Source: Streptomyces rubrogriseus
Lineage (GTDB): Bacteria > Actinomycetota > Actinomycetes > Streptomycetales > Streptomycetaceae
DNA: 64,000 nt
Assembly: GCF_027947575.1 (NCBI RefSeq)
Contig: NZ_CP116256.1
Coordinates: forward strand, 4,712,001 to 4,776,000
Direction: 5' to 3'
Of this stretch, positions 20,431 through 30,555 are shown piece by piece; within the stretch, counting starts at the first letter, position 1; every line of letters starts with the position of its first letter. The notes below the pieces were generated by a model. It saw only the letters and a program-made list of their open reading frames with translations. It searched no databases and was not told the origin of the DNA. The position numbers and the translations under genes are program-made.

Positions 20431-22005
20431 ATGACTGGACACCAACCCGCTCACCGCCCGCCTCGGCGCGTCGGCGTCGTCGCCGAGTCCCTGCCCGGGG
20501 AGACGCGCGTCGCCGCGACACCTTCGACGGTTCGTCTGCTCCTCGGCCTCGGTTACGAGGTCGTCGTCGAGTCGGGAGCCGGCGCGGCCTCCGGCTTCGG
20601 CGACGAGGCCTACGCCGAGGCGGGGGCGAGCGTCGGCGAGGCCTGGGCCGCGGACGTCGTACTCAAGGTCAACGCGCCGACCGCCGACGAGACCGCCGCA
20701 CTGCGCGAAGGTACGACGCTGGTGGCCCTTCTGGCACCGGCGCAGCGGCCCGAGCTGCTCGAGGCGCTCTCCGCGCGGGGCGTCACGGCGCTCGCCCTGG
20801 ACGCGGTGCCGCGCATGTCGCGGGCGCAGTCGATGGACGTGCTCAGCTCCATGGCGAACATCGCCGGGTACCGGGCGGTGATCGAGGCGGCGCACGTCTT
20901 CGGCCGCTTCTTCACCGGGCAGGTCACCGCGGCGGGCAAGGTGCCGCCGGCGAAGGTCCTCGTCGCCGGGGCCGGGGTCGCGGGGCTCGCCGCCGTCGGG
21001 GCCGCCTCCAGCCTCGGTGCGATCGTCCGCGCCACCGACCCCCGGCCGGAAGTCGCGGACCAGGTGCGGTCCCTGGGCGGCGAGTACCTCGCGGTGGACG
21101 TGGCCCAGGAGGAGAGCGCCGACGGCTACGCGAAGGCGACGTCGGCCGACTACGACCGTGCCGCGGCCCGGCTCTACCACGAACAGGCCCGTGACGTGGA
21201 CGTCGTCATCACCACCGCGCTGATCCCCGGACGGCCCGCCCCGCGCCTGCTGACCGCCGCCGACGTGGCGGCGATGCGGCCCGGCAGTGTCGTCGTCGAC
21301 ATGGCCGCCGCCCAGGGCGGCAACGTCGAGGGGACCGTCGCGGGCCGGACCGTGGTGACCGGCAACGGTGTGACCCTCATCGGCTACACGGACCTGGCGG
21401 CCCGGCTGCCCGCCCAGGCGTCGCAGCTGTTCGGCACCAACCTGGTCAACCTGCTCCGGCTGCTCACCCCGGGCAAGGACGGCCGGATCGTCATCGACTT
21501 CGACGACGTGGTGCAGCGGACCGTGACCGTGGTCCGCGCGGGCACGGTCACCTGGCCTCCGCCACCGGTCGCCGTGTCGGCGGCCCCGCCCGCCACCGCG
21601 CCCCCGGCGGCGGCGCCCGCCGCGCCGGTGGGCGGGAGACCGCGCCGGCTCACCCCGGCCGGGCGCTTCGGCCTGATCGGCCTCGGCATGCTGGCGACCT
21701 TCCTGCTGGTCGCCTTCGCACCGGCCCAACTGGCCCAGAACTTCACGGTGTTCGCGCTGGCGGTGGTCATCGGCTACTACGTGATCGGCAAGGTCCACCA
21801 CTCCCTGCACACCCCGCTGATGTCGGTGACCAACGCCATCTCGGGGATCGTGGTGATCGGCGCCCTCGTGCAGATCGGGCACGAGAGCACGCTCGTCACC
21901 GTGCTGTCCTTCGTGGCGATCCTGCTGACGAGCGTGAACATATTCGGAGGTTTCGCCGTCACCCGCCGCATGCTGTCCATGTTCTCGAGAGGCGAGTCCC
22001 GATGA
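20431..22005 (+). CDS. pntA: NAD(P) transhydrogenase, alpha subunit
   Basis: Proton-translocating transhydrogenase subunit: transfers hydride between NADH and NADP+ coupled to proton entry at the membrane. The soluble NAD(H)-binding domain I (about residues 1-380) has [31 protein letters not shown] (Rossmann) and [17 protein letters not shown] Pro/Ala linker is followed by several membrane helices ([18 protein letters not shown] onward), giving an E. coli PntA-like fused subunit of 524 residues. ATG 20431 was chosen because the long upstream open frame overlaps the TetR gene. Its stop overlaps the pntB start (ATGA), indicating translational coupling. Confidence 0.95.
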   Translation: MTGHQPAHRPPRRVGVVAESLPGETRVAATPSTVRLLLGLGYEVVVESGAGAASGFGDEAYAEAGASVGEAWAADVVLKVNAPTADETAALREGTTLVALLAPAQRPELLEALSARGVTALALDAVPRMSRAQSMDVLSSMANIAGYRAVIEAAHVFGRFFTGQVTAAGKVPPAKVLVAGAGVAGLAAVGAASSLGAIVRATDPRPEVADQVRSLGGEYLAVDVAQEESADGYAKATSADYDRAAARLYHEQARDVDVVITTALIPGRPAPRLLTAADVAAMRPGSVVVDMAAAQGGNVEGTVAGRTVVTGNGVTLIGYTDLAARLPAQASQLFGTNLVNLLRLLTPGKDGRIVIDFDDVVQRTVTVVRAGTVTWPPPPVAVSAAPPATAPPAAAPAAPVGGRPRRLTPAGRFGLIGLGMLATFLLVAFAPAQLAQNFTVFALAVVIGYYVIGKVHHSLHTPLMSVTNAISGIVVIGALVQIGHESTLVTVLSFVAILLTSVNIFGGFAVTRRMLSMFSRGESR

Positions 22006-23462
22006 CGTCCATGACCGCTTCCCGCGCCGCCGACCTGGTGGCGGCCCTGCTGTTCGTCCTGAGCCTCGCCGGTCTGTCCCAGCACCGCACGTCACGCGCC
22101 GGTGTCGTGTACGGCATCGCGGGGATGGCCCTCGCCCTCGCGGCCACCGTCGCGGTCTCGGCGCGGAGCGTGTCCGCCGGGCCCGTCGCGCTGATCCTGC
22201 TCGCCATGGTGATCGGCGCCGCGATCGGCCTGTGGCGGGCGCGGCGCGTGGAGATGACGCAGATGCCCGAGCTGATCGCGGTGCTGCACAGCTTCGTCGG
22301 TCTGGCGGCCGTCCTGGTCGGCTGGAACAGCTATCTCGAGGTCGAGGCGCACGGCTCGCGGGGCCGGATCGCCGCCGACCTGATCGGCATCCACCACGCC
22401 GAGGTGTTCATCGGCGTCTTCATCGGCGCGGTCACCTTCACCGGCTCCGTGGTCGCGTACCTGAAGCTGTCCGCGCGGATCAAGTCCCGGCCGCTGGCGC
22501 TGCCCGGCAAGAACGCCCTCAATCTGGGTGCGCTGGCCCTGTTCGCGGTGCTGACCGTCTGGTTCACCGTCAGCCCGGGCCTGCCCCTGATGGTGGCCGT
22601 CACGGTCCTGGCGCTCGCCCTGGGGTGGCACCTGGTGGCCTCCATCGGCGGCGGCGACATGCCCGTCGTCGTCTCGATGCTCAACAGCTACTCCGGCTGG
22701 GCCGCGGCGGCGGCCGGCTTCCTGCTCGACAACAACCTGCTCATCGTCACCGGTGCGCTGGTCGGATCCTCGGGTGCGTATCTGAGCTACATCATGTGCC
22801 AGGCGATGAACCGTTCCTTCCTCTCCGTCATCGCGGGCGGCTTCGGCATCGAGGCTCCTGCCGGCGGTGCGCAGGAGCAGGGCGAGCACCGTGAGGTACG
22901 GGCGCCCGAGGCGGCGGAACTGCTCGCACGGGCGCGGTCCGTGGTGATCACCCCCGGTTACGGCATGGCCGTGGCGCAGGCCCAGCACCCGGTCGCGGAG
23001 CTGACCCGGCGGCTGCGCGAGCGCGGCGTCGAGGTGCGCTTCGGCGTCCACCCCGTCGCGGGGCGACTGCCCGGGCACATGAACGTGCTGCTGGCCGAGG
23101 CCAAGGTGCCGTACGACATCGTCCTGGAGATGGACGAGATCAACGACGACTTCGCGGACACCTCGGTCGTGCTGGTCATCGGCGCGAACGACACGGTCAA
23201 TCCCTCGGCGACCGACGACCCCGCCAGTCCGATCGCGGGCATGCCCGTGCTGCGGGTCTGGGAGGCGGAGCAGGTCGTCGTGTTCAAGCGCTCGATGGCC
23301 TCCGGCTACGCGGGCGTGCAGAACCCGCTCTTCTTCCGGGACAACACCAGCATGCTCTTCGGCGACGCCAAACAGAGCGTCGAGGCGATCCTGGAGGCCC
23401 TCGGAACCGGGACCGGACGAGACACTCGGGCCGCCGCGCAGGGGGCGACGGCGGTGCGGTGA
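22002..23462 (+). CDS. pntB: NAD(P) transhydrogenase, beta subunit
   Basis: The membrane and NADP(H)-binding subunit that partners PntA. The N-terminal half holds about eight to nine helices with the proton-channel residues in the stretch [20 protein letters not shown] and [13 protein letters not shown]. The C-terminal domain III binds NADP(H): [18 protein letters not shown] and [20 protein letters not shown], then [14 protein letters not shown]. The length (486 residues) is normal. The start overlaps the pntA stop by 4 bp. Together the pair would supply NADPH for reductive or oxidative-stress metabolism. Confidence 0.96.
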   Translation: MTSMTASRAADLVAALLFVLSLAGLSQHRTSRAGVVYGIAGMALALAATVAVSARSVSAGPVALILLAMVIGAAIGLWRARRVEMTQMPELIAVLHSFVGLAAVLVGWNSYLEVEAHGSRGRIAADLIGIHHAEVFIGVFIGAVTFTGSVVAYLKLSARIKSRPLALPGKNALNLGALALFAVLTVWFTVSPGLPLMVAVTVLALALGWHLVASIGGGDMPVVVSMLNSYSGWAAAAAGFLLDNNLLIVTGALVGSSGAYLSYIMCQAMNRSFLSVIAGGFGIEAPAGGAQEQGEHREVRAPEAAELLARARSVVITPGYGMAVAQAQHPVAELTRRLRERGVEVRFGVHPVAGRLPGHMNVLLAEAKVPYDIVLEMDEINDDFADTSVVLVIGANDTVNPSATDDPASPIAGMPVLRVWEAEQVVVFKRSMASGYAGVQNPLFFRDNTSMLFGDAKQSVEAILEALGTGTGRDTRAAAQGATAVR

Positions 23463-23607
23463 CGGCGGTGCCGGGCCCGTGGGCGCCGAGCGGAGTCCTC
23501 GCTCCTGGTCCGTCTCGAAGTCCGTCTCGAACGCCTGGGCGACGGCGAGGCTGTCAGTAGGGGGCGTGCTCGGCCTCCGGCCAGTCGAGCCGCGGGCGGG
23601 GACTCCC

Positions 23608-23967
23608 TCAGGACCCGTCCAGCCACTGGGCGAGCGCGGCCGCCTCGCTGTGGTCCACGTCCTTGGTGGCCGTGAGCAGGGTCACCTTGTCCCGGGCCGC
23701 CAGGTCGCGCAGGCGCTCCAGCGCGGCCTCGTGGTCGGAATCCTCGAGTTCGGCGAAGTAGCGGCGCCGGAACTCGTCGTAGCGCTGTGGATCGTGGTGG
23801 TACCAGCGCCGCAGATCGGCCGACGGTGCGACGTCGCGCAGCCACGCGTCCAGACCGGCCTTCTCCTTGCTCACACCGCGGGGCCACAGCCGGTCGACGA
23901 GGACTCGCTTGCCGTCCCGGGGCGTGGGACTTTCGTAGATTCTGCGGTATCCGACCCGTGCCGTCAT
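23608..23967 (-). CDS. DUF488 family protein
   Basis: A 119-residue cytoplasmic protein. The conserved blocks RVLVDRLWPRGVSKEKAGLDAWLRDVAPS and RRWYHHDPQRYDEFRRRYFAEL are diagnostic of DUF488 (YeaO-like) proteins. The function of the family is not established. ATG 23967 follows GGAAGGTGG at good spacing; the longer upstream frame is not protein-like. In the 145 bp between pntB and this gene only a 12-bp tandem duplication (23508-23531) was noticed. Confidence 0.9.
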   Translation of the reverse strand: MTARVGYRRIYESPTPRDGKRVLVDRLWPRGVSKEKAGLDAWLRDVAPSADLRRWYHHDPQRYDEFRRRYFAELEDSDHEAALERLRDLAARDKVTLLTATKDVDHSEAAALAQWLDGS

Positions 23968-24062
23968 GATCCACCTTCCGGGGAGGACGCGGGGCAGCGA
24001 CTTCCGTTCAAGTGAACCGCCGCGGGCGGGCCCAAACACGGGGGCGTGCGGTGACGGCGGCG

Positions 24063-24467
24063 TCAGTCGTGCACGTACGGCCAGCCGGCCAGTCCCTCGG
24101 CCCCGGGAGGCTGCGCGACGGCCTTGTCCACGGAGTCGTGGAAGGAGTAGACCGCGCCCAGCCCGCCGAGCGCGAAGACGTGCAGGAGCCGCCGGTCCGG
24201 ACAGGCGATCCGCATCGACCCGTGATGGGTCCGGATGAGCTTGGTCACGGCCACGATCATGCCGAGGCCCATGGAGTCGATGAAGGGCGTGTCGCACAGG
24301 TCCAGTACGAAGTGCCGGTGGCCCTCGGCGAGACGCCGGCCCACCTCGGCCCGGACGAGCGGCGCGAAGGCGATGTCGATCTCGTCGTCCGCCCGGACGA
24401 CCGTCCAGCCGTTCGCCACATGACAGCCGACCTGCCCGTACGGCCCTGCGACGCCCTGCTCACTCAC
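24063..24467 (-). CDS. STAS-domain anti-anti-sigma factor
   Basis: A 134-residue protein of the SpoIIAA/BldG type. The core FVLDLCDTPFIDSMGLGMIV carries the Ser (DS-MGLG) that anti-sigma kinases phosphorylate. Unphosphorylated, such proteins bind an anti-sigma factor and free the sigma factor. The start is GTG 24467, with GGAG upstream. An anti-sigma-type ATPase is encoded 3 kb away (27478), but nothing shows that they are partners; streptomycetes have dozens of each. Confidence 0.88.
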   Translation of the reverse strand: MSEQGVAGPYGQVGCHVANGWTVVRADDEIDIAFAPLVRAEVGRRLAEGHRHFVLDLCDTPFIDSMGLGMIVAVTKLIRTHHGSMRIACPDRRLLHVFALGGLGAVYSFHDSVDKAVAQPPGAEGLAGWPYVHD

Positions 24468-24553
24468 GTTCCGGTTCTCCCTGCGACCATGCCCGATTTG
24501 CCCGTCTCATCCAGGAAACGCGGTGGGGCCTCGATGCCGCAAGAGCCCGGTTT

Positions 24554-25312
24554 TCAGATGGTGAGCGAGAGCCCCTGGGACACCCGTTCCGCGGTGGCGA
24601 GCAGCGTCGTCACGGCGTCGTCGAGGCAGGCCGTGCGGTTGATGTCCACCGAGATGCCGAGCGATCCGATGGTGTCGCCCCGGCGGACGGGGACCGCGAC
24701 ACAGGCGGTGCCCAGGCGGTACTCCTCCAGGTCGGTCACGGCCGGGCCGCGCGGGGCGGCGTCGAGGCTCCGCAGCAGCTGGGCGCGGTAGGTGATGGTG
24801 CGCGGGGTGAGGTCGTTCAGCGCGTGGCGGGACAGGTAGTCGGCGCGGGCCTCGGCGTCCAGCTCGCGCAGCACGCTCTTGCCGAGCGCCGTGGCGTGTC
24901 CCGCGTCCTCGAAACCGACCCAGAGATCCACCCGGGGCGCCTTCGGGCCGTCCACGATCTCCGCGACCCTGATCTCACCCTCCTCGTAGAGGGTCAGGTA
25001 CGCCGCGGCCGACAGGCCGTCCCGCAGCTCGGTGAGCGTGGGGCGGACCCTGCTGAGCGCCGTCTGGTCGCGGCTTCCCGCGTGCAGCGCGCCCAGCCTC
25101 TCCCCCAGGACGAACGTGCCGTCCTCGAGTTTGCGCACATAACCGTCGTGGACCATGGTGCGCAGCAGGTGGTAGGTGGTGCCCAGGGCCAGACCCGTCT
25201 CGCGCGCCAGCTGCTTGGCCGGTACGCCGCTCTCGTGGGCGCCCACCGCTTCCATCAGGCGAAAGGCTCGCTGCACCGAGGAGATGAGCGTGGGGCCCTC
25301 CTGACCGCTCAC
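24554..25312 (-). CDS. IclR-family transcriptional regulator
   Basis: A 252-residue regulator. The N-terminal winged helix (about residues 10-75) reads SSVQRAFRLMEAVGAHESGVPAKQLARETGLALGTTYHLLRTM, characteristic of IclR. The ligand domain includes DAGHATALGKSVL and GSLGISVDIN, also typical. The start is taken as GTG 25312, just after a GGTGGAGGA stretch with short spacing; a longer form from 25381 is less likely. No catabolic operon adjoins it, so its target genes are not evident. Confidence 0.88.
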   Translation of the reverse strand: MSGQEGPTLISSVQRAFRLMEAVGAHESGVPAKQLARETGLALGTTYHLLRTMVHDGYVRKLEDGTFVLGERLGALHAGSRDQTALSRVRPTLTELRDGLSAAAYLTLYEEGEIRVAEIVDGPKAPRVDLWVGFEDAGHATALGKSVLRELDAEARADYLSRHALNDLTPRTITYRAQLLRSLDAAPRGPAVTDLEEYRLGTACVAVPVRRGDTIGSLGISVDINRTACLDDAVTTLLATAERVSQGLSLTI

Positions 25313-25353
25313 TCCTCCACCCTGCGCCCCACCGGAGGGGTCCGGCAACCGGG

Positions 25354-26169
25354 CTACGCCTTGATGCCGACCCCGGCCCACAGGCTGACCTGGGCGTCGG
25401 TGGGGGCGTCGGGACCGGCGGGGAGGTCCGGTCGCCAGCGGTGACCGACGGTGACGCCGGGGGCGAGGAGGTCGAGCCCGTCGAAGAAGCGGGCGACGTC
25501 CTTCTGCGAGCGGAACCGCACCGGCGTGCCCCCGCCGGTGTAGATGTCGGTGACCTTCTCCCAGGTGGGCGGGTCGAAGTCGGGCGTGCAGTGGCTCAGC
25601 GCGAGCGCGCTGCCCGCCGGGAGGGCCGCCATCAGCCGCTCGACGATGCCGTACGGGTCGGCGGCGTCGGTGATGAAGTGCATCAGCGCGTTCAGCGACA
25701 GGGCGACCGGCCGGGACAGGTCCAGCACCTCGGCCAGTTCGGGCGCGTTCAGCAGGGCGTCGGGGTCGTTGACGTCGGCCTCGATGTAGGTGGTGCGGCC
25801 CTGCGGGGTGCTGCGCATGAGGCGCTCGGCGTACTTCAGGACGAGCGGGTCGTTGTCAGCGTAGACCACCCGGGCCTCGGGGACCACGGACTGTGCCACC
25901 TGGTGCACGTTCGGCTCGGTGGGGATGCCCGTGCCGATGTCCAGCCACTGCCGGATGCCGTGCTCCTGTGCCAGTACCCGAGTGGCGCGGTGCATGAAGG
26001 CGCGGTTCTCGCGGGCACAGGTGAAGATGCCCGGGTAGGCCTCGGCGACCGCTTCGGCCGCCTGCTTGTCGACCGGGAAGTGGTCCTTGCCGCCGAGGTA
26101 GAAGTCGTACATGCGGGCCGAGTGCGGCCTGCTGGTGTCCAGGCCCCGCGCGCCCTGGGTGCTGCTCAT
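25354..26169 (-). CDS. SAM-dependent methyltransferase, actinobacterial DUF574 type
   Basis: A 271-residue protein beginning ARGLDTSRPHSARMYDFYLGGKDHFPVD, the hallmark of this actinobacterial family. The SAM-binding segments are QWLDIGTGIPTEPN and VVYADNDPLVL. The substrate is unknown. ATG 26169 overlaps the DUF397 stop by 4 bp, so it is the third gene of a coupled XRE-DUF397-methyltransferase operon. This protein family often neighbours such regulator pairs in Streptomyces. Confidence 0.9.
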   Translation of the reverse strand: MSSTQGARGLDTSRPHSARMYDFYLGGKDHFPVDKQAAEAVAEAYPGIFTCARENRAFMHRATRVLAQEHGIRQWLDIGTGIPTEPNVHQVAQSVVPEARVVYADNDPLVLKYAERLMRSTPQGRTTYIEADVNDPDALLNAPELAEVLDLSRPVALSLNALMHFITDAADPYGIVERLMAALPAGSALALSHCTPDFDPPTWEKVTDIYTGGGTPVRFRSQKDVARFFDGLDLLAPGVTVGHRWRPDLPAGPDAPTDAQVSLWAGVGIKA

Positions 26170-26435
26170 TCCGTTCCCTTCCTGCGGCCGGCCGTCAGGT
26201 GGTCGGCCATGCCCTGCTTGACTCCTCGGACGAACGCGCCGATCTCCTCGCGCGTGTAGATGAGTGCGGGGCCGGCCGGGTCCGTCGACTGACGCACGGC
26301 GATGCGTCCGTCGGCGAGTTGCTTGGTCTCCACGCACTGGCCTCCGTTGGGGCCGCTCCACGGGCGCTCCCAGCCGCTTTCGCCGAGGTCGCGGGCGGGC
26401 ATCCCGTTGTAGACGGGGACGTCGGTGGTGCTCAT
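26166..26435 (-). CDS. DUF397 domain protein
   Basis: An 89-residue protein. The motif GWERPWSGPNGGQCVETKQLADGRIAVRQSTDP and PALIYTREEIGAFVRGVK is the DUF397 pattern. In Streptomyces, DUF397 proteins pair with an XRE regulator encoded immediately upstream (for example the Scr1/Scr2 pair) and are thought to bind it and change its activity, in a manner resembling toxin-antitoxin pairs. Start and stop both overlap their neighbours by 4 bp, a tightly coupled arrangement. Confidence 0.92.
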   Translation of the reverse strand: MSTTDVPVYNGMPARDLGESGWERPWSGPNGGQCVETKQLADGRIAVRQSTDPAGPALIYTREEIGAFVRGVKQGMADHLTAGRRKGTE

Positions 26436-27304
26436 GAGTACTCCTTGCGCATACGGTTCAGGAGTGCCGTGCTGGCCCGGGTGGAGGTGAGCAGCGACAT
26501 CCTGTTGTGCGCCTCCAGGTGCGCGACGACGTCGGCCCGTTCGTCCAGGTACATCGACGCGGAGAGGATCTCGCTGTAGACGACGTCGGGCAGCTCCGGC
26601 TCCTCGAACCGGAAGTAGGTGAAGGGGGCGCAGGCCCCGACGTGGGCGCCGACGGCGAAGGGCAGGATGTCGATGCTGACGTGCTCCAGCTCGGACGCCT
26701 CCAGGAGCCGGTCGATCTGCTCGCGCATCACTTCCGGACCGCCGACGACCCGGTGCAGGACCGCTTCCTCCATGACCACCCAGAGGGTGGGCGCGTTCTC
26801 CCGCTCCAGCAGGCTCTGCCGGCGCAGCCGCAGGCCGACGCGGCGCTCCAACTCCTCGTCGGAGCCGTTCGGAAAGCCCCCGCCCAGGACGCCGCGGGCG
26901 TAGGCGGGGGTCTGGAGCAGCCCGGTGACGTAGTGGGGTTCGTAGGTGCGCAGCGTGCCGGCGCCGGTCTCCAGACTCACGTACGCGGTGAACCAGTTGG
27001 GCAGCACGTCGCGGTAGGCGTGCCACCAGCCCGGTTTGTTGGCCTGCTCGGCGAGCGCGACGAACTCGTCGATCTCCTGCTGTCCGGTGCCGTAGGTCTG
27101 CAGGAGCTTCTCGACGTACAGGGGTTTGAGGGCGACTTCGGCCTTCTCCAGCCGGCGGATCGTCAGGGGTGTCACCCGCAGTGCCTTGGCGGCGTCGGCC
27201 AGTGAGGCACCCGCGCTCTGCCGCATGTCATGGAGCCGGCGCCCCAGGATCATGCGCAGCACCGTCGGGGCGCTGGTGCCCGCGCCGGACCGAGCTTCAC
27301 TCAC
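26432..27304 (-). CDS. XRE-family regulator with DUF5753 domain
   Basis: A 290-residue regulator. The N-terminal helix-turn-helix (about 18-75) reads RRLHDMRQSAGASLADAAKALRVTPLTIRRLEKAE. The remainder is the actinobacterial DUF5753 ligand/partner domain, with GAGTLRTYEPHYVTGLLQTPAYARGVL and EEAVLHRVVGG. The start is GTG 27304 with GGAGGTGGGG just upstream. It heads an operon with DUF397 and methyltransferase genes and is divergent from an ATPase gene, the standard layout for these developmental or antibiotic-linked modules. Inverted repeats lie in the shared promoter region. Confidence 0.92.
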   Translation of the reverse strand: MSEARSGAGTSAPTVLRMILGRRLHDMRQSAGASLADAAKALRVTPLTIRRLEKAEVALKPLYVEKLLQTYGTGQQEIDEFVALAEQANKPGWWHAYRDVLPNWFTAYVSLETGAGTLRTYEPHYVTGLLQTPAYARGVLGGGFPNGSDEELERRVGLRLRRQSLLERENAPTLWVVMEEAVLHRVVGGPEVMREQIDRLLEASELEHVSIDILPFAVGAHVGACAPFTYFRFEEPELPDVVYSEILSASMYLDERADVVAHLEAHNRMSLLTSTRASTALLNRMRKEYS

Positions 27305-27322
27305 GCCCCACCTCCTGATGGG

Positions 27323-27395
27323 CTGTCACCGGCGCCATTGTGACAGCGACTTGATGACGACACCAGACTGAACGGGTCTTCCTGAAATTATCAGG
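27323..27395. promoter_or_regulatory. Inverted repeats in the XRE/ATPase divergent promoter region
   Basis: CTGTCAC (27323-27329) and GTGACAG (27340-27346) form perfect 7-bp arms with a 10-bp spacer, centred about 30 bp upstream of the XRE start. CCTGAAATTATCAGG (27381-27395) has perfect 5-bp arms in an unusually AT-rich patch. The first suits autoregulation by the XRE protein. Confidence 0.5.
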
Positions 27396-27477
27396 GATCC
27401 GGTTGCAGGCTGAACTCGTCGGCGAGCATAGTTGCGGTCGTGAGCATCGCGCCCGTCCTCACTGGAAGGCGATCACC

Positions 27478-27924
27478 GTGACCCCCCACACGAGCCCTTC
27501 ACCCGGACTGTTACCACCGGCGCGCCCCGACCTGGAACACTGGTTCGACCTTCCCTCGCTCCGAATCAGCGTGCGGACGGCGCGCGACACGGTCCGCCGG
27601 CAGCTTCGCGCCTGGCGGCTTCCCGGCGACGTGTGCACCGACGCGGTACTGCTCGTCTCGGAACTGGCGACCAACGCCGTGCTCCACTCCGGCAGCGACC
27701 GCATGCTGTGCGGCCTGTCGCTGACCTCGCACGAGCAGCTGCGGATCGAGATGCACGACGACGGGCGGACCTCGGCCGGCCCGGCCGGTTGCGGCTCCGG
27801 CCCGCAGGACGAGAGCGGCCGGGGGCTGTTGATCGTGCAGCAGCTGGCCGACTCGTGGGGGACGGCCCGTTCCGACCGCACCGGGGGCCACATCGTCTGG
27901 GCGGTTCTGCGGGTCGGACTCTGA
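27478..27924 (+). CDS. Anti-sigma-type ATP-binding protein (HATPase_c)
   Basis: A 148-residue protein of the RsbW/SpoIIAB-like GHKL fold. The N box LLVSELATNAVLHSG holds the Glu and Asn that bind Mg-ATP; HDDGR and SGRGLLIVQQLADSWG are the G1 and G2 boxes. Such proteins phosphorylate anti-anti-sigma partners or act as ATP-dependent switches. GTG 27478 is preceded by GGAAGG eight bases upstream. It is divergent from the XRE regulator, as in many Streptomyces XRE/DUF397/ATPase clusters, and probably works with them. Confidence 0.88.
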   Translation: MTPHTSPSPGLLPPARPDLEHWFDLPSLRISVRTARDTVRRQLRAWRLPGDVCTDAVLLVSELATNAVLHSGSDRMLCGLSLTSHEQLRIEMHDDGRTSAGPAGCGSGPQDESGRGLLIVQQLADSWGTARSDRTGGHIVWAVLRVGL

Positions 27925-28008
27925 CCCCGCCGGGGCACCCCGCCTCTGAGTACGAGCTGAGTATGCGCGCTCATGTCCCGGCGCGTGGCGAGGACCACAC
28001 TCCGAGGC

Positions 28009-30420
28009 ATGACGAACCTTCCGCCCCCGGCCGAGGAGCTGCGGTTCCTGGACGCCGAGTTGCGGCAACTCGACCTGCGCCGCGCCGCCCTGCTGCGGCG
28101 CCGTGCGTGGCTGGTCCACACGCTGCAGGCGGCCGCCGCGCGGCAGCCCGCCCCCGGCCCCGGGACCGCGCCGGCGGGACCGCCCGCCGGCACCGGTGCC
28201 GGCGCACGCCGCCCGGAGGCGACCGCGCCCGGCGTGCAGAACGTGCTGCTGGTGCTCGGTGGCGTACTGCTGACGATCGCGGCGATCGCGTTCACCCTCG
28301 TCAGCTGGGGTCACCTGGGGATCGCGGGACGCGCTCTGGTGCTCGGTGCGCTGACCGTGGGGGCACTCGGTGTGCCGGTGGCCCTGCTGCGACGCGGGCT
28401 GAGGTCGACGGCCGAGGCCGTGGCGGCTCTCGGGACCGCCCTGACCGTCCTCGACGCCTACGCGCTCCACGAGGTGACGTTCCCCGGCACGGACGGTGTC
28501 GGGTACACGGCCACCGCGTCCGCCGTCCTCGCGGCGCTGTGGGCCGTGTACGGCGTTCGCCTCCGGCTCCGGCACCCCCTCCCGCTCGCCGTGGCGACCG
28601 CCCATCTGCCCCTGCTGCTGTGGGCGATCGCCGTCGGAGCGGGTCCGTACACGCTCACGGCGGTGGCGCTGGCGACCGCCGCCGGCGGCACCGCTGTCGC
28701 GCTGCGCGCCGCGCCGCTGCCGGTGCGGATCGTCGCCGTCACCGGCGCACTGGGTACGGGCGCCGCCGGTGTGCTGTCGGCGGGGTGGCTCTGCTGGAGC
28801 GCGTCCGGCCCGGGCCCGGCCGCTCGGGCGGCGGCGCTCCTGCTCGTGGCGGCGGCGCTCGCGCTGGTGGCCGGCCGCTTCGTTCCCCGGCCGGAGATCT
28901 CCATGGGCGCCGCCTTCGCGGCCGGCCTGTGCGTGGTCGCCGGGGCCGGTGGGGTGCTGCGGGTGACGGTGCCCGGCGACTGGACGGTGCCGGGGTGCCT
29001 GGGCTGCGCGATCGCCCTGCTGGCGGCGGAGCTGACGCCGCTCCACCGGCCCTTGCGGCAGGGGCTGGTGCGCGCCTCGGTGGCGGTTCAGGGCTTCGCG
29101 GTGCTGTGGACGCTCCCCCTGGTCGCCGGGTGCGTCCTCGGTCCGGCGGTCCGGGGTGCGCGGCCCTGGTCCGGTACGCCGCAGGATTTCCGGGACGCCG
29201 TGTTCGCGGGCCTGCCCCGGCCGCCGTACGCGGGCACCGCGCCGCTGGTCCTCGCCGTGGTGGCCGCGGTGCTGGTGGTGGCCGGACGCCGCACGGCACG
29301 GCGCCCGGCGGTCACGGTGGTGGCGATGGTCCTCGGCTGGGCGGCCGTCCTCGTCCTCCCGGTGGTGCTGCGACTGCCCTACGCGGCCGGTCTGGTGGCG
29401 CATGCGGTCGTGGTCGCGGCGGCCCTGTTCTTCGCGGCGTGGTCCGGCCGCGCGGACAAGCGGCTGTCGCCGCCGTCCCTGACGGCCCTCCTGCTGGCGC
29501 TCGTCACCTCGGTCGGCCTCGCCCTCGTCTCGCTGGCCTCCGAGCCCGCGACGATCGCCGTACTCGTGACGCTGACGGTCCTGTTCGCCGCCGCCGGGCT
29601 CCGCCCGGGGCCCGCGCCCTTCACGGCGCCCGCCGCCCTCTGCCACGCCACGGCCCTCGCCTGCGCGATCGGTGCGTCCGCGGGCTGGCCGCCGCACCAC
29701 ACGGCGCTGCTGGTCCTCGCCGTGCCCGCCGTCGCCGCCCTGATCGCGTCGCGGACGGGTGGGGCGCGCGTCACCGTACCGGTCGAGGCGGCGGGTGCGG
29801 CCGCGGGGCTGCTGGCGCTCGCGCTCGCCGCGCCGGAGCCGCCGATGCTGGCCCTGGTGCTCTCCCTCTGCGGTGCCGTCGCGGCGGCCACCGCGCTGCG
29901 CCCGGAGCGGCGGGCGGCCGGTTGGGCGGCGGCAGCGCTGTTCCTGCTGGCCACCTGGGTGCGCCTGGCGGCCTGGGACGTCGCCGCTCCGGAGGCCTAC
30001 ACCCTGCCGGTGACCGGACCCGTGCTGGTCGTCGGGCTTCTGCGCAGACGTCGTGATGCCGCGGTGTCGTCGTGGACGGCGTACGGCTCCGGGCTGGCCG
30101 TCACCCTGGTGCCGAGTCTGCTCGCCGCCTGGGACGACCGGCACTGGCTGCGTCCGCTGGCACTCGGCGTCGCCGCGCTCGTGGTGACGCTGGCGGGCGC
30201 CCGGCACCGGCTCCAGGCGCCACTGGTCCTCGGCCCGGCCGTGCTCGCGCTGGTGGCGCTGCACGAACTGGCCCCGTACCTCACCCAGGTCGTCGGCGCG
30301 CTCCCCCGCTGGGCTCCTCCCGCCCTCGCCGGTCTCGTGCTGCTGGTCCTCGGCGCCACCTACGAGCAACGGCTGCGGGACGCCCGGCGCCTGAGGGAGG
30401 CACTGGGGCGGCTCGGCTAG
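28009..30420 (+). CDS. Large polytopic membrane protein of unknown function
   Basis: An 803-residue protein. A hydrophilic N-terminus (LPPPAEELRFLDAELRQLDLRRAALLRRRAWL) looks like a short coiled coil. A proline-rich linker follows, then some twenty hydrophobic segments starting VQNVLLVLGGVLLTIAAIAFTLVSW. No catalytic motif is visible. Such proteins occur across actinobacteria (the SCO-type DUF2157-like group is a possible home). ATG 28009 is preferred to ATG 27973 because the coiled-coil region begins there; ribosome sites are weak for both. It follows the ATPase gene on the same strand by 84 bp. Confidence 0.75.
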   Translation: MTNLPPPAEELRFLDAELRQLDLRRAALLRRRAWLVHTLQAAAARQPAPGPGTAPAGPPAGTGAGARRPEATAPGVQNVLLVLGGVLLTIAAIAFTLVSWGHLGIAGRALVLGALTVGALGVPVALLRRGLRSTAEAVAALGTALTVLDAYALHEVTFPGTDGVGYTATASAVLAALWAVYGVRLRLRHPLPLAVATAHLPLLLWAIAVGAGPYTLTAVALATAAGGTAVALRAAPLPVRIVAVTGALGTGAAGVLSAGWLCWSASGPGPAARAAALLLVAAALALVAGRFVPRPEISMGAAFAAGLCVVAGAGGVLRVTVPGDWTVPGCLGCAIALLAAELTPLHRPLRQGLVRASVAVQGFAVLWTLPLVAGCVLGPAVRGARPWSGTPQDFRDAVFAGLPRPPYAGTAPLVLAVVAAVLVVAGRRTARRPAVTVVAMVLGWAAVLVLPVVLRLPYAAGLVAHAVVVAAALFFAAWSGRADKRLSPPSLTALLLALVTSVGLALVSLASEPATIAVLVTLTVLFAAAGLRPGPAPFTAPAALCHATALACAIGASAGWPPHHTALLVLAVPAVAALIASRTGGARVTVPVEAAGAAAGLLALALAAPEPPMLALVLSLCGAVAAATALRPERRAAGWAAAALFLLATWVRLAAWDVAAPEAYTLPVTGPVLVVGLLRRRRDAAVSSWTAYGSGLAVTLVPSLLAAWDDRHWLRPLALGVAALVVTLAGARHRLQAPLVLGPAVLALVALHELAPYLTQVVGALPRWAPPALAGLVLLVLGATYEQRLRDARRLREALGRLG

Positions 30421-30555
30421 GGCCTGTTGGGCGGATCAGGTCGCAGGGCCGCCATGTGCACGAGCGAGGGGGCCTGGTGTCCAACCCGTGCAGCTTTGCG
30501 GTCGGGGTCATGGAACCCGGACGAGGCCACCCATCTTGCCGTGGGCCGCTGATCG

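Noticed and set aside
27511..30369. Minus-strand 950-codon frame opposite the large membrane protein
   Set aside because: It is rich in Arg, Gln and Gly with no motif; the plus-strand frame has regular hydrophobic helices and coding bias.
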